From: an uncultured Candidatus Melainabacteria bacterium
GTDB lineage: Bacteria; Cyanobacteriota; Vampirovibrionia; Gastranaerophilales; Gastranaerophilaceae
Direction of reading: 5' to 3'
Assembly: GCA_932182025.1 (NCBI GenBank)
Contig: CAKNXK010000016.1
Location: forward strand, 1 to 33,568
Length of the DNA stretch: 33,568 bases
Below are positions 15,637 to 23,418 of this stretch, piece after piece; position 1 is the stretch's first letter; every line of letters starts with the position of its first letter. The notes below the pieces were generated by a model. The model searched no databases. It was given only the letters and a program-made list of their open reading frames with translations, and was not told where the DNA came from. Made by a program: the position numbers and the translations under genes.

Positions 15637-16899
15637 ATGATAGATAGATATTCACGCGAAGAAATTAAAAAGATTTGGGATTTAGATGTAAAGTTTAACT
15701 ATTATTTAAAGGTTGAACTGGCTGTATGTGAGGCTTATGCAAGACTCGGGCAAATTCCTTTAAATTCATTGGATGAAATTAAACAAAAAGCTTCTTTTTC
15801 AGTTGAAAGAATTGATGAAATTGAACAGGAAGTCCGACATGATGTTATTGCTTTTTTAACAAATGTTAACGAGAATGTTGGAAAAGAAAATGCTAAGTAT
15901 ATTCACATGGGACTTACCAGTTCGGATGTTATTGATACAGCTTTTGCGCTTCAGATTAAGGACTCTTCTTTAATTATTCTGCGTGGTTTGGAAAATTTAA
16001 TATCTGTCGTTCGTTCTAAAGCGTTTGAATATAAGAATACTATCTGTATTGGACGTTCTCACGGAGTTCATGCCGAAGTTATGACGTTTGGATTTAAACT
16101 TCTTAATTGGTTGGATTCGCTAGAGCGTGCTAAAAAGAGTTTTGAATTTGCTCTTGATGAAATTTCTGTTGGGCAAATCTCAGGTCCCGTTGGAACATAT
16201 TCTAATCTTCCTGTAGAGATTGAAGAGATTACTTGCGCGGAGCTTGGTTTAAAGCCGGCAAGGATTTCTACGCAGATAATTTCAAGAGATAGGCATGCTA
16301 AATTCATGTCTGAACTAGCAGTTATTGCAAGTTTAATAGAACAGTTTGCAACAGAAATACGTCATCTTCAAAAAACTGAAGTTCGTGAAGTGGAAGAAGG
16401 TTTTGGAAAAAATCAGAAAGGCTCCTCTGCAATGCCGCATAAAAAGAATCCTGTTTTATGCGAAAATCTTTGTGGTTTGGCTCGTGTTGTACGTTCAAAC
16501 ATGATTGCTGCTTTTGAAAATATTAATTTATGGCATGAAAGAGATATTTCTCATTCTTCTGCTGAAAGAATTATATTTCCGGATTCATTAATTCTTGTTG
16601 ATTTTATGCTTTACAGATTTAAGAATGTAATGGAAAATCTTGTTGTGCACGAAGACAATATGCTTAAGGATACTCAGCTTTTTGGCGGTGTTATTTATTC
16701 GCAAAAAGTTCTTTTGAAACTTGTTGAACAAGGTATGACAAGAGAGGATGCTTATAGAGCTGTTCAGAAACATGCTCTGGATGCACTCAACGGGGGTGAT
16801 TTTAGATCTAATTTTAAGGAATTTGATGAATGCTTTGACGTGCAAAGCTATTTGAAGAATATTGATGAAGTGTTTAAAAGATTTAATGAGGAAGCATGA
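15637..16899 (+). CDS. purB: Adenylosuccinate lyase
   Basis: 420 aa. It acts twice in purine synthesis: on SAICAR, and on adenylosuccinate to give AMP. The fumarase/aspartase signature GSSAMPHKKNP runs from residue 262, with the catalytic Ser in the mobile loop (S263). Also visible are EVRHDVIAF, HMGLTSSDVIDTA and GRSHGVHAEV with the catalytic His. I begin at the ATG at 15637, giving MIDRYSREEIKKIW as in homologues; the TTG at 15631 is two codons longer and has no ribosome site. The -10 box 6 nt upstream implies a leaderless message. The last 4 nt overlap the secreted protease gene. Confidence 0.96.
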   Translation: MIDRYSREEIKKIWDLDVKFNYYLKVELAVCEAYARLGQIPLNSLDEIKQKASFSVERIDEIEQEVRHDVIAFLTNVNENVGKENAKYIHMGLTSSDVIDTAFALQIKDSSLIILRGLENLISVVRSKAFEYKNTICIGRSHGVHAEVMTFGFKLLNWLDSLERAKKSFEFALDEISVGQISGPVGTYSNLPVEIEEITCAELGLKPARISTQIISRDRHAKFMSELAVIASLIEQFATEIRHLQKTEVREVEEGFGKNQKGSSAMPHKKNPVLCENLCGLARVVRSNMIAAFENINLWHERDISHSSAERIIFPDSLILVDFMLYRFKNVMENLVVHEDNMLKDTQLFGGVIYSQKVLLKLVEQGMTREDAYRAVQKHALDALNGGDFRSNFKEFDECFDVQSYLKNIDEVFKRFNEEA

Positions 16900-17444
16900 A
16901 GAAAATAGTCTTTTTTGTTGCCGTATTTTTATTAACATCAATTTGTGTTTTTGCAGCTGAACGCAGATGGCTTTCACAGCCAATTCATGTTTATATTCCG
17001 CCGCATGGAAATATGTCTGTATATATGAAGCAAGCTTTTATGGCTTGGGAAAAACTTTCCGGCTCAACTGTGCGGTTTAAATTTGATTCTTCGCCGAGCA
17101 GTGCTAAAATTCAGGTTAAATTTGTTGATTTTGTCACAAATTGCAGCAGTAATGATGCTGTTGGATGTACTCACTGGTACGAAAGAAACGGAAAGATTAA
17201 TAAAGCTGTTATAACAATTGGCACTAAAGAATATCTTATGATACGCGGTAATGGTACAATTACTCCAAAGAAAGTAACACGTTCAAAGGAACATATCTAT
17301 GGAGTCATGTTGCATGAGGTCGGTCATGCTATAGGCTTGGAGCATTCTAATAATCCAAAAAGTATAATGTATCCTTATGATTTGGAAACAATGCAATATT
17401 TAACAAAAGAGGATTTAAGAATTTTAAGACAAAATTACCACTAA
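16896..17444 (+). CDS. Secreted matrixin-like zinc metalloprotease (182 aa)
   Basis: A signal peptide (residues 1-20, cleavage near VFA/AER) is followed by a compact metzincin catalytic domain. It has the zinc motif HEVGHAIGLEH with H140, H144 and H150 as ligands and E141 as the base, and the Met-turn SIMYP with M158. There is no propeptide cysteine switch and no extra binding domain, so it resembles small bacterial M10-like proteases. The substrate is unknown; periplasmic or secreted action is inferred. The ATG overlaps the purB stop by 4 nt, so it must be cotranscribed with purB, an odd partner. Its stop overlaps that of the convergent CHAP-like gene. Confidence 0.85.
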   Translation: MKKIVFFVAVFLLTSICVFAAERRWLSQPIHVYIPPHGNMSVYMKQAFMAWEKLSGSTVRFKFDSSPSSAKIQVKFVDFVTNCSSNDAVGCTHWYERNGKINKAVITIGTKEYLMIRGNGTITPKKVTRSKEHIYGVMLHEVGHAIGLEHSNNPKSIMYPYDLETMQYLTKEDLRILRQNYH

Positions 17445-18130
17445 ACCGGTACCCACAATTCTTTTATTGTTCTATTGCCCTCATTTTTAATGTGGGTAAT
17501 ACCATCTGAATAACCTTTTCCGTTTCCATCAGATATTTCACCGTGACCGCAGGTTGGATATTTTTTGCTATATCCTGGTCCGTAAATTATTATTACACCT
17601 TCAGGAATATCTTTTACATTAATGCTTGCTAAATCAACTCCTGTGACTTTTTTGAAGTTGCTGTCTGTTGATAGAAAATCTCTGCCTACATTACATGCTT
17701 TACCAAATTGTGTGTAATGTTTTGCTCCATTATAATAAACGTGATTTATAGCTTGACGTACTACGCCTACGCAATTTCCATTGAATCCGGTTGCTTTTGG
17801 TCGCATGAAATTCATCAATTCTTTACCTTTTTGTTTGTTGTAACCTAAGTTTACCCACCATTGAATATTTTTAGTAGAAGATAAAGTTTTAGGTTTGGTA
17901 GCGGTTGTAGGAGCTTTTGGTGTTGTTATTTGGGTTGGAGTTTGTTTTGCGGATGTCAATGTAAATGTATCTATATTACAGTTCCAATAATTAAATTCGG
18001 GTTGTTGAAATTGAAATTGAAACAGTGATTGATTAAAGCTTGTATTCCAATAAGTAGGAGGCAAAAAATTATTCCAATTAAAACTAGGAAATTCAAAACT
18101 ATTATAATTAATAAAGTTAAAAAATGACAT
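17441..18130 (-). CDS. CHAP-like cysteine hydrolase with an aromatic, Asn/Gln-rich N-terminus (229 aa)
   Basis: Residues 1-50 hold 18 aromatics and 15 Asn/Gln and look disordered. Residues about 60-86 are a Thr/Pro/Lys linker. From about 90 there is a compact domain with C120 in GNCVGVVRQ, H196 in CGHGEISDG and a following Tyr/Ser/Asp stretch. That order (Cys at a helix start, then His) fits a CHAP or NlpC/P60-type amidase or peptidase acting on peptidoglycan or peptides. The family is assigned from motif order only. No classical signal peptide is seen. AAGGAG supports the start. It is convergent with the metalloprotease gene, sharing CTAA. Confidence 0.6.
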   Translation of the reverse strand: MSFFNFINYNSFEFPSFNWNNFLPPTYWNTSFNQSLFQFQFQQPEFNYWNCNIDTFTLTSAKQTPTQITTPKAPTTATKPKTLSSTKNIQWWVNLGYNKQKGKELMNFMRPKATGFNGNCVGVVRQAINHVYYNGAKHYTQFGKACNVGRDFLSTDSNFKKVTGVDLASINVKDIPEGVIIIYGPGYSKKYPTCGHGEISDGNGKGYSDGITHIKNEGNRTIKELWVPV

Positions 18131-18178
18131 TATTGCTCCTTGTATATATAAAGTATATATCTTTTAAAGAATTGCTTA

Positions 18179-18196
18179 ATTGTAACAAATTGTTAA
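18179..18196. promoter_or_regulatory. RpaB/HLR1-like direct repeat, copy 3 (one mismatch)
   Basis: ATTGTAAC-AA-ATTGTTAA: the first half fits the HLR1 consensus fully, the second has one mismatch. It lies 48 nt upstream of the leftward CHAP-like gene and 164 nt upstream of rpoB. The second half is also part of the perfect 10-bp palindrome TTGTTAACAA (18190-18199). Confidence 0.4.
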
Positions 18197-18286
18197 CAAA
18201 CCACTTGAAAAAATGTACTTTATACCCTTATTAACTTGACGTTACATTTTGATGTTGTACGATTGTATAACATGCTTACATGTATA

Positions 18287-18295
18287 TGGGATAAT
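18287..18295 (+). promoter_or_regulatory. Candidate extended -10 promoter of rpoB
   Basis: TGG-GATAAT is an extended -10 with a 5/6 hexamer. No good -35 is found at the usual distance. The leader would be about 60 nt and includes the AGGTG ribosome site before the ATG at 18361. An inverted repeat ACATG-CTTA-CATGT (18270-18283) lies just upstream. Confidence 0.35.
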
Positions 18296-18360
18296 TATGT
18301 CCGAAATTATAGTGAAAGTTTAATAGTGCGTACATTCATTAGAATAGATGAGGTGAATTA

Positions 18361-21300
18361 ATGTCGACAAAATATGCAAAAAGAGTAACGCCAATGGGTA
18401 TTCCAAATACACGTTTGGACGATTTACCAGATTTAATTGACGTGCAGAAAAAATCATTTGAATGGTTTTTGAAAGAAGGACTTAAAGAAGAATTATTAGC
18501 TTTTTCTCCTGTAAAAGATTATACAGGAAGATTAGAATTACACTTCTTGCCTAACTACACGTTTGATAATGCAAAATACACAGTTGAAGAAGCTCGTATC
18601 CATGATACAACTTATGCTAAGCAACTACGTGTAATGGTCAGACTTGTTAACCGTGACAGCGGTGAAATCAAGGAACAAGAAGTTTATATTGGTGATATTC
18701 CTACAATGACAGACAAAGGTACTTTCATTGTTAACGGTGCAGAACGTGTTATCGTTTCTCAGATCGTTCGTTCACCGGGTGTTTACTTCAAGCGTGAAAT
18801 CTCTCCAACCGGTAAGAGACTTTACAATGCAACAATGATTCCAAACCGCGGTGCTTGGTTGAAAATTGAAACCGATTCTAACGATATTATTTACGTTAAA
18901 ATTGATAAAAACAGAAAAATCCTTGCTACAACATTACTTAAAGCAATGGGTATTACAGTTTCTGAAATGGAATCTTTATTCACTCACTTCGAATTCTTGA
19001 AGAAAACATTAGATAAAGATACAACAGAAACTACAGATGATGCTTTAATCGATTTGTATAAAAAATTAAGACCTGGTGACCCGGCTTCAGCTCAAGGTGG
19101 ACGCCAAATTCTTGAATCAAGATTCTTTGATGATAAAAAATATGACATTGGTCGTGTGGGTCGTTATAAACTAAACAAAAAATTGAACTTGAACATTCCT
19201 AACAGCACAAGAACATTGACTGTTCAAGATATCGTTGCTTCAATTGAATACCTTATCAATTTAACTTATGATGAAGGTACTTTGGATGATATCGACCACT
19301 TAGGAAACAGAAGAATTCGCTCAGTTGGTGAGTTGTTGCAGAACCAATTCAGAGTTGGTCTTTCAAGAATTGAAAGAATTGTTAAAGAAAGAATGACTCT
19401 TCAAGATTCTGAAACATTGACTCCATTGAACTTATTGAACACTAAACCTTTAGTTGCTTCATTAAAAGAATTCTTCGGTTCATCACAGTTATCACAGTTC
19501 ATGGACCAAATTAACCCGCTTGCTGAACTTACTCACAAAAGACGTATATCAGCTCTTGGGCCTGGCGGTTTACAAAGAGAAAGAGCTGGTTTTGCAGTTC
19601 GTGACATCCACCCTTCTCACTACGGTCGTATATGTCCGATTGAAACTCCGGAAGGTCCTAACGCCGGTTTGATTGGTTCATTAGCTACTCACGCAAGAGT
19701 TAATGATTATGGATTTGTTGAATCTCCATTCTTTGTTGTTAAAGATGGTGTTGTAACAGATGAAGTTGTTTACATGACAGCAGACGAAGACGAAAACTAC
19801 AGATGTGCTCCTGCTGACGTTCAATTGAACCCTGATAATACATTTAAAGATGCTCAGGTTCCAGTTCGTTACAGATCAGAATTCGTTATGAGTGAATCTT
19901 CAAAAGTTGACTATGTTGGTGTTTGCCCTATTCAGATTATTTCTGTTGCGACATCAATGATTCCATTCATCGAACACGATGACGCGAACCGTGCATTGAT
20001 GGGTTCAAACATGCAACGTCAATCAGTACCTCTTCTTATTACAGAAAGACCTGTGGTTGGTACAGGTATGGAAAGAAGAGTTGCAAAAGACTCAGGTATG
20101 GTAGTTTGCGCTCGAGTTGACGGTGTCGTTTCTCGTGTTACAGGTGAAGAAATCGTTATTGCTGACATGAGCGGTAAACAGTATTTACATACATTAATGA
20201 AATACGTTCGTTCTAACCAAGATACTTGTATTAACCAAAAACCTATTGTTAACGAAGGTGATAAGGTTCTTGCAGGTGATGTAATTGCCGATGGTGCTTC
20301 AACAAGCTGTGGAGAACTTTCAATCGGTAAGAACATATTAGTAGCATATATGCCTTGGGAAGGCTATAACTTCGAGGATGCTATCTTACTTTCAGAAAGA
20401 TGCGTTCATGATGATATCTTTACTTCAGTTCACATTGAAAAATTAGAAATAGATGCTCGTCAAACTAAACTTGGACCTGAAGAAATCACTCGTGAAATTC
20501 CTAACGTTTCAGAAGAAGCTCTTAGACACTTAGACGAACGCGGTATTGTTCGTATCGGTGCTAGAGTTTATGCGGATGATATCCTTGTTGGTAAAGTTAC
20601 TCCAAAAGGTGAATCTGAACATCCGCCTGAAGAAAAACTTTTAAGAGCAATCTTTGCTGAAAAAGCTAGAGATGTTAAAGATAATTCATTAAGAGTCCCT
20701 CACGGTGAAGGCGGTAGAGTACTTGACGTTAAAGTATTTGACAGAGAAAAAGGTGATGAATTACCACCAGGAGCAAATACTGTAATCAGAGTTTATATTG
20801 CTCAAAAACGTAAAGTTTCAGTAGGTGATAAACTTTCTGGTCGTCACGGTAACAAAGGTATCGTTTCACGTATCTTACCAAAAGAAGATATGCCATTCTT
20901 ACCAGACGGTACTCCGGTTGATATCGTATTGAACCCGCTAGGTGTTCCTTCTCGTATGAACGTAGGTCAAACTTATGAATGCTTGCTAGGTCTTGCAGCA
21001 TACTTGACTAAAGAACACTATGAAGCTCCTTCATTCGATGAAAGATATGGTGATAACCAGTCTGAAATCGCTACAAGAGCTGAGTTAGTTCGTGGTATTA
21101 AAGAATCAGGTTGTGATTGGGTTAGAGAAGATGGTAAAGTTTACCTTATTGATGGTAGAACAGGTGAACCGTTTGATGAGCCTATTGCAGTTGGTTTATC
21201 ATATATCTTGAAACTTGTTCACTTAGTAGATGACAAAATCCACGCTCGTTCTACTGGTCCTTACTCATTAGTAACACAACAACCTCTTGGTGGTAAGGCT

Positions 21301-21675
21301 CAATTCGGTGGACAAAGATTTGGGGAAATGGAAGTTTGGGCGCTTGAAGCTTATGGCGCAGCTTACACTCTTCAAGAAATGTTAACAATCAAATCAGATG
21401 ACGTTAACGGACGTAACAGAGCTTACGAATCAATCGTTAAAGGCGATAATATTCCAAGACCTGGTATTCCTGAGTCATTCAAGGTACTTGTAAGAGAATT
21501 GCAAAGTATCGGTTTAGATATTACAGTTGCTAAGAAAAATGGTGTTGAAGTTGACTTGATGTCTGATATGGAAGATTTGCGTAAAGCAGCTCCAAAAAGA
21601 ACTTTATCAGATATTGATTCAGAGTTGTTAAATATAAACTTCTTTGAAACTTCTACAACATTAGGCGAAATATAA
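18361..21675 (+). CDS. rpoB: RNA polymerase beta subunit
   Basis: 1104 aa, similar to cyanobacterial RpoB and shorter than E. coli RpoB. Landmarks: IVSQIVRSPGVYF near residue 135, the rifampicin-region motif QFMDQINPLAELTHKRRISALGP near 380, HYGRICPIETPEGPNAGLIGSL, GYNFEDAILLSERCV, RHGNKGIVSRILP, and GGKAQFGGQRFGEMEVWALEAYGA close to the end. It forms the catalytic half of the polymerase core with beta'. It is first in the operon, with rpoC1 12 nt downstream. The usual rplJ-rplL neighbours are absent upstream, which is also common in Cyanobacteria. Regulation may involve the RpaB-like site and palindromes in the 230-bp leader region. Confidence 0.99.
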   Translation: MSTKYAKRVTPMGIPNTRLDDLPDLIDVQKKSFEWFLKEGLKEELLAFSPVKDYTGRLELHFLPNYTFDNAKYTVEEARIHDTTYAKQLRVMVRLVNRDSGEIKEQEVYIGDIPTMTDKGTFIVNGAERVIVSQIVRSPGVYFKREISPTGKRLYNATMIPNRGAWLKIETDSNDIIYVKIDKNRKILATTLLKAMGITVSEMESLFTHFEFLKKTLDKDTTETTDDALIDLYKKLRPGDPASAQGGRQILESRFFDDKKYDIGRVGRYKLNKKLNLNIPNSTRTLTVQDIVASIEYLINLTYDEGTLDDIDHLGNRRIRSVGELLQNQFRVGLSRIERIVKERMTLQDSETLTPLNLLNTKPLVASLKEFFGSSQLSQFMDQINPLAELTHKRRISALGPGGLQRERAGFAVRDIHPSHYGRICPIETPEGPNAGLIGSLATHARVNDYGFVESPFFVVKDGVVTDEVVYMTADEDENYRCAPADVQLNPDNTFKDAQVPVRYRSEFVMSESSKVDYVGVCPIQIISVATSMIPFIEHDDANRALMGSNMQRQSVPLLITERPVVGTGMERRVAKDSGMVVCARVDGVVSRVTGEEIVIADMSGKQYLHTLMKYVRSNQDTCINQKPIVNEGDKVLAGDVIADGASTSCGELSIGKNILVAYMPWEGYNFEDAILLSERCVHDDIFTSVHIEKLEIDARQTKLGPEEITREIPNVSEEALRHLDERGIVRIGARVYADDILVGKVTPKGESEHPPEEKLLRAIFAEKARDVKDNSLRVPHGEGGRVLDVKVFDREKGDELPPGANTVIRVYIAQKRKVSVGDKLSGRHGNKGIVSRILPKEDMPFLPDGTPVDIVLNPLGVPSRMNVGQTYECLLGLAAYLTKEHYEAPSFDERYGDNQSEIATRAELVRGIKESGCDWVREDGKVYLIDGRTGEPFDEPIAVGLSYILKLVHLVDDKIHARSTGPYSLVTQQPLGGKAQFGGQRFGEMEVWALEAYGAAYTLQEMLTIKSDDVNGRNRAYESIVKGDNIPRPGIPESFKVLVRELQSIGLDITVAKKNGVEVDLMSDMEDLRKAAPKRTLSDIDSELLNINFFETSTTLGEI

Positions 21676-21687
21676 GGAGATAGGAAA

Positions 21688-23397
21688 TTGTCTACAAGTA
21701 TTGATTATTTTGATTATATACGCATAAGCATCGCTTCACCTGAAAGAATTTTGAAGTGGTCTTATGGCGAGGTTACAAAACCTGAAACTATTAACTATAG
21801 AACTTTAAAACCTGAAAGAGACGGTTTGTTCTGCGAAAGAATTTTCGGGCCAACAAAGGACTGGGAATGTTATTGCGGAAAGTACAAAAGAGTTAGACAT
21901 AAAGGTATCATCTGCGAAAGATGCGGCGTTGAAGTTACTGACTCTAAAGTAAGACGTCACAGAATGGGACACATTGCTCTTGCAGCTCCTGTTTCTCATA
22001 TCTGGTTCTTAAAAGGTATTCCTTCATATCTTGGTTTATTACTTGATATGACTTTGAAAGATCTTGAACAAGTTATTTACTTCAATAACTATGTTGTAAT
22101 TGATCCGGCAGATAGTCCGTTCAAGAAATTCCAACTTCTTTCTGAAGAAGAATATGAAGACTTTATAATGGAAAACGAAGAAAGCAAGCTTGAAGTTGGT
22201 ATTGGTGCAGAAGCTATTAAAAAGCTTTTAGCTGAGATTAATGTGAAAGAACTTGCTGAAGAAATCAGAACTGAATTAGCAAACGGTGTTACATCAGTTC
22301 AGAAAAAAGGTAAATTAATTAAGAGATTGAGACTTCTTGACTCATTAATTTCTTCCGAGACTGACCCAACCTGGATGGTTATGGATGTATTACCTGTAAC
22401 ACCTCCTGATTTGAGACCAATGGTTCAGTTAGATGGTGGCAGATTTGCTACTTCTGATTTGAACGATTTATACAGAAGAGTTATTAACAGAAACAACCGT
22501 TTACAAAGACTTCTTGAAATGGGTGCTCCTGAAATTATCGTAAGAAACGAAAAACGTATGTTACAGGAAGCTGTTGATGCTCTTATCGATAACGGCAGAC
22601 GCGGCAGAACAGTTGTTGGACCTAACAACAGAGCGTTGAAATCATTATCTAACATTATTGAAGGTAAACAAGGTCGTTTCCGTCAAAACTTGTTAGGTAA
22701 ACGTGTTGACTACTCAGGCCGTTCAGTTATCGTAGTTGGTCCTACATTGAAACTTAACCAATGCGGTTTGCCAAAAGAAATGGCAATTGAATTATTCAAA
22801 CCGTTTGTTGTTAATAAATTAATCGAAAGAGGCTATGTTCAAAACATTAAATCTGCTAAGAAAATGATAGAACGCTCAGACGCTAAAGTTTGGGATATCC
22901 TAGAAGAGATTATTGACGGACACCCTGTAATGTTGAACCGTGCTCCGACCCTTCACAGACTTGGTATTCAAGCATTTGAACCAAAATTGGTTGAAGGTAG
23001 AGCAATCCAGTTGCATCCGCTTGTATGTACCGCATTTAACGCTGACTTCGACGGTGACCAAATGGCTGTTCACGTACCTCTTTCAATTGAAGCTCAGACA
23101 GAAGCTAGAATGCTTATGCTTGCTACAAACAATATCTTAGCTCCTGCTAACGGTAAACCAATCATCACTCCTTCTCAGGATATGGTATTGGGTATGTACT
23201 ACTTGACAATTATGAAGAATCCGGAAATGGATGTTAAAGGTTACTTCTATAACTTCCAGGATGCTATTTCAGCTCTTGAAGCTAAGGTAATCACTCTTCA
23301 CGATAAGATTGTAGTACGTGATGAAAAAGGTAAGAGAATTGAAACTACAGTTGGAAGAATTATTTTCAACGAAGCAGTTAGAAAAGCGCTAGCATAG
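21688..23397 (+). CDS. rpoC1: RNA polymerase beta' N-terminal part (gamma subunit)
   Basis: 569 aa, corresponding to the first part of beta' in other bacteria. The zinc site near the N-terminus uses C61, C63, C76 and C79. The catalytic triad NADFDGDQ has D453, D455 and D457 binding Mg2+. The protein stops about 110 residues later, after the bridge to the region that in other bacteria continues into one beta' chain. This split is a hallmark of Cyanobacteria, Melainabacteria and plastids. Translation starts at a TTG (21688): AAGGAGATAGG sits just upstream and no suitable ATG is near. Confidence 0.98.
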   Translation: MSTSIDYFDYIRISIASPERILKWSYGEVTKPETINYRTLKPERDGLFCERIFGPTKDWECYCGKYKRVRHKGIICERCGVEVTDSKVRRHRMGHIALAAPVSHIWFLKGIPSYLGLLLDMTLKDLEQVIYFNNYVVIDPADSPFKKFQLLSEEEYEDFIMENEESKLEVGIGAEAIKKLLAEINVKELAEEIRTELANGVTSVQKKGKLIKRLRLLDSLISSETDPTWMVMDVLPVTPPDLRPMVQLDGGRFATSDLNDLYRRVINRNNRLQRLLEMGAPEIIVRNEKRMLQEAVDALIDNGRRGRTVVGPNNRALKSLSNIIEGKQGRFRQNLLGKRVDYSGRSVIVVGPTLKLNQCGLPKEMAIELFKPFVVNKLIERGYVQNIKSAKKMIERSDAKVWDILEEIIDGHPVMLNRAPTLHRLGIQAFEPKLVEGRAIQLHPLVCTAFNADFDGDQMAVHVPLSIEAQTEARMLMLATNNILAPANGKPIITPSQDMVLGMYYLTIMKNPEMDVKGYFYNFQDAISALEAKVITLHDKIVVRDEKGKRIETTVGRIIFNEAVRKALA

Positions 23398-23418
23398 AAA
23401 ATTAAAGGAAAAGGTAAT

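Noticed and set aside
18299..18322. Short frame in the rpoB leader (ATG, MSEIIVKV, stop) as a possible leader peptide
   Set aside because: It has no ribosome site and only eight codons; there is no attenuator-like hairpin pair downstream.
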